40,240 nucleotides of DNA, taken from Allomuricauda sp. CP2A. GTDB taxonomy: Bacteria > Bacteroidota > Bacteroidia > Flavobacteriales > Flavobacteriaceae. Positions 1 through 6,122 of this stretch are shown here, in pieces. The stretch's first letter is position 1. Each line of letters opens with the position of its first letter. The notes below the pieces were generated by a model, which was not told where the DNA came from, did not search any database, and saw nothing but the letters and a program-made list of their open reading frames with translations. Both the position numbers and the translations under genes were made by a program. The DNA is taken from positions 1 through 40,240 of the forward strand of contig NZ_LXTT01000021.1 in the NCBI RefSeq assembly GCF_001683915.1, given 5' to 3'.

Positions 1-68
1 TACTTAGGGTAAACTTTTAAATTGTAGTTTCAAGAAGAAAATATAGATAATCGAACCACTAAATGTCA

Positions 69-87
69 CGCTGAGCTTGTCGAAGCG
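69..87 (+). repeat. Forward hairpin, variant stem CGCT/AGCG
   Basis: This first forward hairpin sits 12 bp upstream of the GIY-YIG start codon. It differs from the others by CACT to CGCT in one arm and AGTG to AGCG in the other, a compensatory pair that keeps the stem intact. The preceding 68 bp are nearly identical to the spacer before the last copy. Confidence 0.85.
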
Positions 88-99
88 CACAATTTTGAG

Positions 100-414
100 A
101 TGAAATTTTATTACGTGTACATATTGCTTTGTTCAGATAACTCATACTATACTGGTATGACCAATGATTTAGACCGTAGATTAACCCAACATAACTCTGG
201 ACATAAAAAGTTTAATTATACCAGTTCAAGATTACCCATAGAACTAAAATGGTATTTACAATGTACAAATCCATCAGAAGCAATAAAAATTGAAAAACAA
301 ATCAAGGGTTGGTCTCGTAGAAAGAAGAAAGCATTGATTGATGAAAATTTGACTGATCTGGTTGAGTTTTCAAAGAATTATAAAGAACATGGCAACAAAA
401 TTGAACGAGATTAG
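100..414 (+). CDS. Small GIY-YIG family nuclease embedded in the repeat array
   Basis: This 104-residue protein is almost entirely one GIY-YIG domain. The two strands of the signature are visible as YVY (residues 5-7) and YTG (17-19). They are followed by DLDRRLTQH with the conserved Arg (26/27) and His31, then EAIKIEKQIKGW, where Glu60/Glu65 would supply the metal ligand. The length and the WSRRKKKALI tail match the single-domain UPF0213/YhbQ-like group, whose cellular role is poorly defined. The gene has no neighbours in an operon. It sits between the first and second forward hairpins of the repeat array, with 12 bp to one and 36 bp to the other. I infer it may act on, or be carried along with, these repeats, much as RAYT proteins accompany REP sequences in Proteobacteria. 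DNA repair or a stand-alone housekeeping role remains possible. Confidence 0.85.
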   Translation: MKFYYVYILLCSDNSYYTGMTNDLDRRLTQHNSGHKKFNYTSSRLPIELKWYLQCTNPSEAIKIEKQIKGWSRRKKKALIDENLTDLVEFSKNYKEHGNKIERD

Positions 415-450
415 TCTTCGTTTAATCATAAGACTAAAACCCATATGTCA

Positions 451-524
451 CACTGAGCTTGTCGAAGTGTATCACAGAAAGAAAGATTTATATTAAAGGT
501 GAAAGTCTTCGACAGGCTCAGACT
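451..524. repeat. Inverted hairpin pair 1 (REPIN-like)
   Basis: A forward hairpin at 451-469 and an inverted hairpin at 504-524 are separated by 34 bp. The forward stem is CACT/AGTG and the inverted one AGTCT/AGACT. It begins 36 bp after the GIY-YIG stop codon, so the nuclease gene is flanked on both sides by these elements. Confidence 0.85.
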
Positions 525-610
525 GACAAAACAAACTTTAATTGTAGAGTGGATAATTTTTAAAACGTAGCTTGAAGACAAAATATAGATAATCCAACAA
601 CTAAATGTCA

Positions 611-684
611 CACTGAGCTTGTCGAAGTGTATTATGGAAGGAAAAATCTAAATTAAAGGTGGAAGTCTTCGACAGGCTCAGACT
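611..684. repeat. Inverted hairpin pair 2 (REPIN-like)
   Basis: A forward hairpin at 611-629 and an inverted hairpin at 664-684, with the same spacing and stems as the preceding pair. The spacer between them is similar but has diverged by several substitutions. Confidence 0.85.
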
Positions 685-768
685 GACATAAGAGTGATCA
701 ATTGTACTTGGAGTAAACTTTTAAATTGTAGTTCCAAGAAGAAAATATAGATGAACATATAAATGTCA

Positions 769-842
769 CACTGAGCTTGTCGAATTGTATCACAGAAAGA
801 AAGATCTAAATTAAAGGTGAAAGTCTTCGACAGGCTCAGACT
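769..842. repeat. Inverted hairpin pair 3, one arm mutated
   Basis: A forward hairpin at 769-787 and an inverted hairpin at 822-842. The right arm of the forward hairpin reads ATTG instead of AGTG, which breaks one stem pair, so this copy looks decayed. The inverted partner is intact. Confidence 0.8.
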
Positions 843-930
843 GACATAAGAGTGATCAATTGTACTTAGGGTAAACTTTTAAATTGTAGTTTCAAGAAGG
901 AAATATAGATAATCGAACCACTAAATGTCA

Positions 931-949
931 CACTGAGCTTGTCGAAGTG
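931..949 (+). repeat. Last forward hairpin, abutting the ketosynthase gene
   Basis: A forward hairpin with an intact CACT/AGTG stem and no inverted partner after it. It ends 16 bp before the ketosynthase ATG at 966, so it lies in the promoter or leader of that operon. A TTG inside it (939) opens the reading frame upstream, but that extension is repeat sequence. Confidence 0.85.
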
Positions 950-965
950 TAATCGACTTTCGAAA

Positions 966-2240
966 ATGAAAAACAGAGTCGTCATAACAGGAATGGGAGT
1001 AGTTGCACCAAACGGTGTTGGTGTTTCACAATTCACCGAAGCCCTAAAAAATGGAACCTCGGGCATTACTTTCCATCAAAAATTAAAAGACCTTAATTTT
1101 TCTTGTCAAATAGGTGGCGTTCCGAATGTTACTGATGAATTGCAATCAAAATATTTCACAGATCTACAACTAAAAGGATTTAACAGTTCTGGCATATTAT
1201 ACGGTTGTATTGCGGGTGTAGATGCCTGGAAAGACGCAGGATTTGATATGGATCCAAATAGCAAACTAGACTATGATACAGGACTTATTTTTGGAACGGG
1301 AACATCCGGAGTGGAAAAATTCAGGGAAGCCATTTACAAGCTCGATGATGGACAGGTAAGACGTTTGGGCAGTACGGTTGTTATACAAACCATGGCAAGT
1401 GGTATTAGTGCTTATTTAAGTGGCATGCTCGGGTTGGGCAATCAGGTCACCACAAATTCATCTGCATGTACAACGGGTACCGAAGCCGTTTTAATGGGAT
1501 ATGATCGGATCAAGAGCGGAAAAGCCAAGCGTATGCTGGTGGGTAGTTGTAGCGATCACGGACCGTATGTTTGGGGAGGATTTGATGCCATGCGGGTTAT
1601 GACCTACAAACACAATGATGAACCAGAAAAAGGTTCACGTCCCATGAGTGCCTCGGCATCCGGTTTTGTGCCCGGAAGTGGCGCAGGCGCTTTGGTTTTG
1701 GAATCTTTGGAATCTGCATTGGAACGAAATGCAAGCATTTATGCTGAGGTTTTGGGCGGGGAAGTAAATTCCGGAGGCCAACGCCAAGGAGGTACATTAA
1801 CGGCCCCAAATCCAGAAGCTGTACAACGATGCATAGTAAATGCCCTAAAGAATTCATCGGTAAGCCCGGATGAAATAGATATTATCAACGGACATCTTAC
1901 AGCTACTTCCAAGGACACTCTAGAAATTGAAAATTGGACCAAGGCATTGGGGAGAAAACACAAGGATTTTCCCCTTATTAATTCTACTAAATCTTTGGTC
2001 GGTCATTGTTTGGCCGCTGCGGGATCAATTGAATGTGTTGCCAGTGTCCTTCAACTAAAGGAGCAATTTATAGCACCAAACCTAAATTGTGAAGATTTAC
2101 ATAATGACATAAAAGAATTAGTAGATGTTTCCAGCGTACCAACGCAATCAATAGATTGTAATTTTCAAGTTATCGCCAAAGCCAGTTTTGGTTTTGGAGA
2201 TGTGAATGCCTGTGTTTTATTTAAGCGATTTATACCGTAA
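966..2240 (+). CDS. Beta-ketoacyl-ACP synthase (FabF-like)
   Basis: This cytosolic condensing enzyme of 424 residues would perform decarboxylative Claisen condensation on ACP-bound acyl chains. The thiolase-fold triad is present: the nucleophile Cys168 in SACTTGTEA, His310 in NGHLTAT and His347 in STKSLVGHCLAAAG, with Lys342 nearby. The glycine-rich C-terminal motif FGFGDVNA matches KAS I/II enzymes. The frame is open back to a TTG at 939, but those extra codons translate the repeat hairpin. ATG 966 gives the usual N-terminus MKNRVVITGMG. The gene is 17 bp from the ACP gene and is followed by a phosphopantetheinyl transferase. The trio suggests a specialised lipid or polyketide step rather than housekeeping FabF, since no other fatty acid synthesis genes are nearby. 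The product is unknown. Confidence 0.9.
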   Translation: MKNRVVITGMGVVAPNGVGVSQFTEALKNGTSGITFHQKLKDLNFSCQIGGVPNVTDELQSKYFTDLQLKGFNSSGILYGCIAGVDAWKDAGFDMDPNSKLDYDTGLIFGTGTSGVEKFREAIYKLDDGQVRRLGSTVVIQTMASGISAYLSGMLGLGNQVTTNSSACTTGTEAVLMGYDRIKSGKAKRMLVGSCSDHGPYVWGGFDAMRVMTYKHNDEPEKGSRPMSASASGFVPGSGAGALVLESLESALERNASIYAEVLGGEVNSGGQRQGGTLTAPNPEAVQRCIVNALKNSSVSPDEIDIINGHLTATSKDTLEIENWTKALGRKHKDFPLINSTKSLVGHCLAAAGSIECVASVLQLKEQFIAPNLNCEDLHNDIKELVDVSSVPTQSIDCNFQVIAKASFGFGDVNACVLFKRFIP

Positions 2241-2257
2241 CTTACGTTTCAAAAAAC

Positions 2258-2509
2258 ATGAAGAAGGAACAACTGATCGCCAAACTAAAACCAATAATTG
2301 AACCCTATGTTCAAGATGAGGAAGCTTTCAAAAACTTATCCGAAGACACGGATTTTGTAAAGGACCTCAAGATAAACTCAGCGAATCTAGTGGATATCAT
2401 TTTAGATATTGAGGACGAATTTGATATTCGATTGGAAAATGAGGATATGGAGCAAATGCTAAATGTAAAGTCTGCCATGAGGATTGTTACTTCAAAACTT
2501 CACAACTAA
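2258..2509 (+). CDS. Acyl carrier protein-like protein
   Basis: An 83-residue acidic helical protein of ACP size. The phosphopantetheine attachment region reads FVKDLKINSANLVDIILDIE, with the candidate acceptor Ser41 followed by the helix II pattern typical of ACPs (hydrophobic and acidic residues alternating). The usual DSL triplet is replaced by NSA, so this is not a standard AcpP. It lies 17 bp downstream of the ketosynthase, and its TAA stop shares a base with the ATG of the transferase gene (TAATG), implying translational coupling. The likely role is a dedicated carrier for the neighbouring ketosynthase, activated by the neighbouring transferase. The acyl chain carried cannot be told from sequence. 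Confidence 0.85.
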   Translation: MKKEQLIAKLKPIIEPYVQDEEAFKNLSEDTDFVKDLKINSANLVDIILDIEDEFDIRLENEDMEQMLNVKSAMRIVTSKLHN

Positions 2510-3075
2510 TGGTTGGCAATGACATTGTTGACCTTCATGAAGCGCATATTGCTTCAAACTGGCAACGACCAAGATTCTTAACTAAACTTTTTACCGAATT
2601 GGAACAAAGGTATATCAGGGATGCCAAAACCCCGTTTCTTATGGTTTGGCGGTTATGGAGCATGAAAGAAGCTTCTTATAAACTATTCACCCAAATTTAT
2701 CCCAACCGTTTTTATAATCCCAAGGGATTCGAATGTACCGTTGAAAATAATTCCGGAACGGTAAAATTCAATGGTTTTCAATGCTATGTTGAAACAAAGG
2801 AGACCTCAAAATATATAATCTCTGAAGCAAGACTGAATAAACAAAAGTTGAGATCTAAAATTGTGAAATTTAAAACCACTAATCAAAAGGAGCAAAGTGA
2901 AGAACTAAAAACAAGACTACTAAATTATGTTGGTAGCGCTTATCAGCTAAAAAAGAACGAATTGAATATTCCTACATTGAGTAACGGAAAAGAGCATTTC
3001 AATTTAAGCTTAACTCATCATGGAACTTATGGTGCCTTTGCAATAGTCGGATTATGCCCAGAGTATGCTCACTGA
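2509..3075 (+). CDS. 4'-phosphopantetheinyl transferase superfamily protein
   Basis: This 188-residue protein would transfer 4'-phosphopantetheine from CoA to the Ser of an apo-carrier protein. The two family signatures are clear: VGNDIVDL at residues 2-9, with the Mg-binding Asp, and WSMKEASYK around residues 50-58, with the Glu/Lys pair. The middle is more divergent than in AcpS but the length fits a single-domain transferase. Its ATG overlaps the ACP stop by one base. The arrangement implies that it modifies that ACP, whose attachment site is atypical and may need a dedicated enzyme. No symbol is given because it is neither clearly AcpS nor Sfp. Confidence 0.85.
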   Translation: MVGNDIVDLHEAHIASNWQRPRFLTKLFTELEQRYIRDAKTPFLMVWRLWSMKEASYKLFTQIYPNRFYNPKGFECTVENNSGTVKFNGFQCYVETKETSKYIISEARLNKQKLRSKIVKFKTTNQKEQSEELKTRLLNYVGSAYQLKKNELNIPTLSNGKEHFNLSLTHHGTYGAFAIVGLCPEYAH

Positions 3076-3556
3076 CTAAATGGATATGATAATTGTTCCC
3101 ACGAGTTCTAAAATGGGTTCGGTTAACGGGTCAAAGTTAACAGTGTAAAAAATTGTAAGTCAACTATTTATGTTTTAAGGGTGGGCCTGCCACCCCGACT
3201 TTTAACATTTCTTCAATAAATTTAGTTCTGATAATTATCTGATTGTCAGAATTTTTTATTTTTTTATCAGAACTACATATTGGTCCAAAACGCACCAAAC
3301 TTTAAGATAAAATGTCCTGTAGGATGCCCTATTTTTATCCAATACTTCCTTCATACCCATCAATAACCAATACCCGGATATGGAATTCCGATTTTAATTG
3401 AACCTGAATCCTCGACAGGCAAATACATAAAATCAATTCATTGGTTTAATTGGTCATCAGCAGAAATTAACCAATAAATCATTTTTCGTATAGCTAACAC
3501 ATTAATCTTTAATTTTGATAATCAATTACCCAACGCTGGATTTACTTATGTAAGTA
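3076..3556. other. Intergenic region with a GC-rich hairpin and crp promoter
   Basis: No gene is visible here. A GC-rich stem-loop lies at 3179-3195. An exact TAnnTTTG element (TAATTTTG) at 3510-3517 is a good -7 element for the downstream regulator, although no clear -33 TTTG sits at the usual spacing. A near-perfect palindrome TTACTTATGTAAGTAA at 3542-3557 overlaps the A of the regulator start codon. Confidence 0.6.
3179..3203 (+). terminator. Possible terminator after the ACP operon
   Basis: The stem GGGTGG (3179-3184) pairs with CCACCC (3190-3195) around a 5-nt loop and is followed a few bases later by a short T run. The tail is weak and the distance to the stop codon is about 100 bp, so this is only a candidate. 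Confidence 0.35.
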
Positions 3557-3557
3557 A
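3510..3557 (+). promoter_or_regulatory. crp/fnr-like gene promoter and start-site palindrome
   Basis: TAATTTTG at 3510-3517 fits the Bacteroidota -7 consensus TAnnTTTG exactly and would start transcription about 35 bp before the ATG. TTACTTATGTAAGTAA at 3542-3557 is a 16-bp palindrome with one central mismatch that occupies the place of the ribosome binding site. It could be an operator or an mRNA hairpin that limits translation. Confidence 0.5.
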
Positions 3558-4126
3558 TGAATCAACTCATATTTAACATTGAAAGAACATTCAAGGCCTC
3601 GGAAAAAGAGTTGTCCGCCCTTGGAAAGGTGATGAAGGAGGAACATCTTCAGAGGAACGAGATCTTTCTAAAGTCTGGAAAGATATGTACGAAGTTGGCT
3701 TTTATCTCTCAGGGATCCATGAGACTGTTTTATGATTCACCTGATAAGGAAGTTTGCAATGATTTTTTCTTCGAAAACTCCATGGTGGGTTCGTTGGCCA
3801 GCTTCTTGTCTCAAACTCCCTCTTTGGTCAACATTGCAGCCATAGAGAATTGTAAGTACTACGTTCTCAATCGTGATGACGTTATGGAATTGGTCTCGAA
3901 ATATGACTCCCTTAAAAAAATGGCGGATATCATTGTACAGGAGCAGCTTTTAAGAGCAGAAAAAAGAGAGGCGGCCCTACTTAGCGTCAATCCTGAGGAA
4001 CGGTTTAAAAATTTGATGGAGGAACATCCCAAAATTTTCAAAAGAATCCCACTTAGATATGTAGCTAGCTATCTGGGTATAACCCCTGAGACTCTTAGCC
4101 GATACCGGACAAAATTTTTGGTCTGA
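3557..4126 (+). CDS. Crp/Fnr-family transcription regulator
   Basis: This 189-residue regulator has an N-terminal cyclic-nucleotide-binding-like beta-roll (about 25-115), a long connecting helix (about 118-145) and a C-terminal winged helix-turn-helix (about 162-189). The recognition helix reads ITPETLSRYRTKF, in which Glu178, Ser181 and Arg182 form the E-x-x-S-R pattern that in E. coli FNR reads TTGAT. The N-terminal cysteine cluster of oxygen-sensing FNR is absent, and the few Cys residues (44, 67, 99) do not form one, so the signal is unknown. Three TTGAT-N4-ATCAA boxes lie downstream at the cupin, amidohydrolase and DinB promoters, which makes those genes the likely local regulon. The C-terminus is shorter than in CRP but typical of Bacteroidota members. 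Confidence 0.9.
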   Translation: MNQLIFNIERTFKASEKELSALGKVMKEEHLQRNEIFLKSGKICTKLAFISQGSMRLFYDSPDKEVCNDFFFENSMVGSLASFLSQTPSLVNIAAIENCKYYVLNRDDVMELVSKYDSLKKMADIIVQEQLLRAEKREAALLSVNPEERFKNLMEEHPKIFKRIPLRYVASYLGITPETLSRYRTKFLV

Positions 4127-4132
4127 TCTTTC

Positions 4133-4176
4133 TTGATTTGAATCAATTGGAAAGATGGGGCTCTTCCATTTCTTTG
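4133..4176 (+). promoter_or_regulatory. FNR-like box and -7 element, cupin operon
   Basis: TTGATTTGAATCAA at 4133-4146 is a perfect TTGAT-N4-ATCAA box, 7 bp after the regulator stop codon. Exactly 26 nt later a TTTG (4173-4176) ends a 7-of-8 match to TAnnTTTG (TTTCTTTG). The box centre would be close to -41, the class II activator position. Confidence 0.75.
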
Positions 4177-4241
4177 TCTAGGCATTCATTCAACAACAGA
4201 TGAAACTTGATGTTGCCCGAATGAGAAAAAAATAAAAAGAA

Positions 4242-4730
4242 ATGGAATCACAACCAAAAAACGAACAGTTACTGATATTGACCGATGTCATCAAAGTTTT
4301 GGTGAGCAATACCGAAACCGAAAACAAGTATGCCATATTTGAGGAAAACGTACCGCCCTTGGGCGGCCCACCGCCCCACACACATCCTGATGAAGAAGTG
4401 TTCTATGTGCTGGAAGGGGAGTTTGAATTTGTCAAGAACGATTTGAACACGCCTTTTAAGGCACTGCCCGGGAGCGTGGTCCATGTATCCTCCAATGAGG
4501 TCCACACGTTTAAAAATGTGGGCAAGACGCCCGGCAAAATGATTGTGATGCTCACTCCGGGAAAATTACTTGACTATTTTAGGGCCATTGGAGACCCCAT
4601 ACATGATAGTTCAGATTATCCAGACCTGAAAAAAACACCTGACTTTTCAAAATTAAACGTGGAGAAAGTATTCAAACATGCCGAGGAACACAACGTTCAA
4701 TTTATTGTGCCGAAAATAGCCAAAAACTGA
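4242..4730 (+). CDS. Cupin-domain protein
   Basis: A 162-residue single-domain cupin. Motif 1 is HTHPDEEVFYVLEGEFEF (His47, His49, Glu53), and motif 2 is PGSVVHVSSNEVHTFKNVG with its closing His, so the metal-binding set is complete. A small metal-dependent dioxygenase, isomerase or ligand-binding role is typical of this fold, and quercetinase-like proteins are the closest in appearance, but the substrate cannot be inferred. It is the first gene after the FNR-like box and is followed closely by a STAS-like and a GNAT gene, 25 and 1 bp apart, which suggests one transcript. Confidence 0.85.
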   Translation: MESQPKNEQLLILTDVIKVLVSNTETENKYAIFEENVPPLGGPPPHTHPDEEVFYVLEGEFEFVKNDLNTPFKALPGSVVHVSSNEVHTFKNVGKTPGKMIVMLTPGKLLDYFRAIGDPIHDSSDYPDLKKTPDFSKLNVEKVFKHAEEHNVQFIVPKIAKN

Positions 4731-4755
4731 TTATCTTACTCTTCATTTTTTTGGG

Positions 4756-5196
4756 ATGATAGTTGTTGACCTTATTAGAAATGACGCTGGGGAGATCTAT
4801 GCCAAATTGAGCTATGAGCCCCAGAAAAATTATCTTTTAATGAAATGGATAGGGTTTTGCTCTGAAGATGAGGTTAAGACAGCCTCCATGAAAATGTACG
4901 AATGGCAAAAAAGGGAGGGCTACAAAAGAGGCTGTAAGTTCCACGTACACGACACCAAGGAAATTGAAGGTGCCTGGGCAGGGCTTGTAGATTGGATCAG
5001 CAACTATTTTTTCCCCCTTAATTATGAATATGGGCTTCGGTACAATATAAGTGTCATTTCACCGGACCTTTTTTCAAAATTATCTTCCATCGAGTTACAA
5101 AAAAAGAGCAATGACATGGTCACCACCGTGTTGTGCGAGACCATTTCCCAAGCAGAAGCATGGTTGACCAAACGCTACGCGGAACTTTCCCAATAA
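4756..5196 (+). CDS. STAS/SpoIIAA-like protein of unknown function
   Basis: This 146-residue soluble protein has no signal peptide or membrane segment. It alternates short strands and helices. The pattern of an N-terminal strand pair, a Trp-Ile-Gly-Phe segment near residue 32, a helix, a hydrophobic strand near HVHDT and a C-terminal SQAEAWL helix resembles the SpoIIAA/STAS-like proteins common in Bacteroidota. I do not recognise a specific family, so this is a fold-level guess. It lies between the cupin and acetyltransferase genes with a 1-bp gap to the latter and is probably co-translated with it. A regulatory or scaffold role is possible but unproven. Confidence 0.6.
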   Translation: MIVVDLIRNDAGEIYAKLSYEPQKNYLLMKWIGFCSEDEVKTASMKMYEWQKREGYKRGCKFHVHDTKEIEGAWAGLVDWISNYFFPLNYEYGLRYNISVISPDLFSKLSSIELQKKSNDMVTTVLCETISQAEAWLTKRYAELSQ

Positions 5197-5197
5197 A

Positions 5198-6019
5198 ATG
5201 CAAATAAGAAATCTAAGGGATACCCCCTTCAATGCAATTCTAGAGTGCTTTTTTCAAGCGTTCCATAATTATTATGTTGATTTGCCCAAAGACCATGCGT
5301 ACTATAAAGAACGTTGGAGAATGGCCAATGTAAATTATGGCTTGTCCTTTGGTGCGTTTTACCATGGTAAATTGGTTGGTTTTGTGCTTAATGCCATAGA
5401 CTGTAGAGCGGGTTTGCTCACAGCCTACAATGCGTGTACCGGGGTGCTACCCGAGTTCAGGGGCAAAAAAGCGGTCAAATCTATTTATGATCATGCCCTG
5501 CCCATACTAAAGGAAAACGAAATTGAGCGGTGCACTCTTGAGGTCATCACTCAAAATAACAGGGCCATAAGAGCATATAGTTCCGTTGGGTTTGAAATCA
5601 CCAAACATTATAAATGTTTCAGCGGTACATTGGCCCACGAACCTATGGAAGAATATGAACTTCGTGATGTTGGCTTTACTACCGAGGTATTGACCAAGTT
5701 ACTGAACCAAAATTGGTATTCATGGGAAAACCATGCATTGACCATCACAAAAGGAAATTACCGGTACTTTGAGATTGTCTTTGAGGGAATTGTGGAATCC
5801 TATTTCGTAATTGCACCTAAGGGCGGTTATGTACCCCAACTGGAAGTTCTGGTGGACAACCCAAAGGCATGGAACCGACTATTTTCGGGACTGGCACAAA
5901 TTACAGACCTAATTAAGATCAACAATGTTGATAAAAGGCTCACGGACAAAATCGCCCATCTTCAAAATGCCGGACTCGAAAACCATTTGGATCAGTTTGA
6001 AATGCAGCTGTTTCTTTAA
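5198..6019 (+). CDS. GNAT-family N-acetyltransferase with an extra C-terminal domain
   Basis: A 273-residue protein whose first half (about 1-145) is a GNAT domain that would transfer an acetyl group from acetyl-CoA to an amine. The acetyl-CoA-binding segment is visible as GVLPEFRGKKAVKSI, a form of the Q/R-x-x-G-x-G/A loop. The C-terminal part of the fold reads LEVITQNNRAIRAYSSVGFE, a pattern typical of GNATs. The second half (about 150-273) is not a standard GNAT motif region and may be a degenerate second copy or a substrate domain. It starts one base after the STAS-like gene stop and is the last gene before the next FNR-like box. The substrate is unknown. Confidence 0.8.
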   Translation: MQIRNLRDTPFNAILECFFQAFHNYYVDLPKDHAYYKERWRMANVNYGLSFGAFYHGKLVGFVLNAIDCRAGLLTAYNACTGVLPEFRGKKAVKSIYDHALPILKENEIERCTLEVITQNNRAIRAYSSVGFEITKHYKCFSGTLAHEPMEEYELRDVGFTTEVLTKLLNQNWYSWENHALTITKGNYRYFEIVFEGIVESYFVIAPKGGYVPQLEVLVDNPKAWNRLFSGLAQITDLIKINNVDKRLTDKIAHLQNAGLENHLDQFEMQLFL

Positions 6020-6058
6020 ACAAACTCTATTCAATAAAATAACTTCCCGGTCCATCTC

Positions 6059-6102
6059 TTGATCCAAATCAAGTGTTTTCTCCTCTTTTGCGATCAATTT
6101 TG
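6059..6102 (+). promoter_or_regulatory. FNR-like box and -7 element, amidohydrolase
   Basis: TTGATCCAAATCAA at 6059-6072 is a perfect TTGAT-N4-ATCAA box, and its flanking C and G extend the palindrome to 16 bp. Exactly 26 nt later TTTG (6099-6102) ends CAATTTTG, a 7-of-8 match to the -7 consensus. The gene starts at 6123. Confidence 0.75.
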
Positions 6103-6122
6103 TCCATCAAAAAGCAAAGAGC

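Larger units (their letters stand above)
1..950. repeat. Tandem array of REPIN-like paired hairpins
   Basis: About 160-bp units repeat with periods of 158-162 bp. Each unit has an AT-rich spacer, a forward hairpin (CACTGAGCTTGTCGAAGTG or variant), about 34 bp of spacer, then an inverted hairpin with arms AGTCT/AGACT. Forward hairpins lie at 69-87, 451-469, 611-629, 769-787 and 931-949, and inverted ones at 504-524, 664-684 and 822-842. Both types share a core: a 4-5 bp variable stem, two opposed G.A mismatches, one G-C pair and a 5-nt loop (CTTGT or CCTGT). The GIY-YIG gene interrupts the array between the first and second forward hairpins. Read in one frame the forward motif encodes CHTELVEV, which is why spurious frames run through it. 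Confidence 0.9.

Noticed and set aside
1..950. The evenly spaced repeats look like a CRISPR array.
   Set aside because: The period is about 160 bp, the units are inverted hairpin pairs, the spacers are themselves related, and no cas gene is near.
939..965. Upstream TTG start for the ketosynthase.
   Set aside because: Those codons translate the repeat hairpin, and ATG 966 gives the family-typical N-terminus.
3411..3420. CTCGACAGGC as a stray copy of the repeat hairpin.
   Set aside because: Only a fragment matches the core and no stem arms are present.
3515..3525. TTGATAATCAA before the crp/fnr-like gene as a fourth FNR-like box.
   Set aside because: The half-sites are separated by 1 nt rather than 4, and it overlaps the predicted -7 element.
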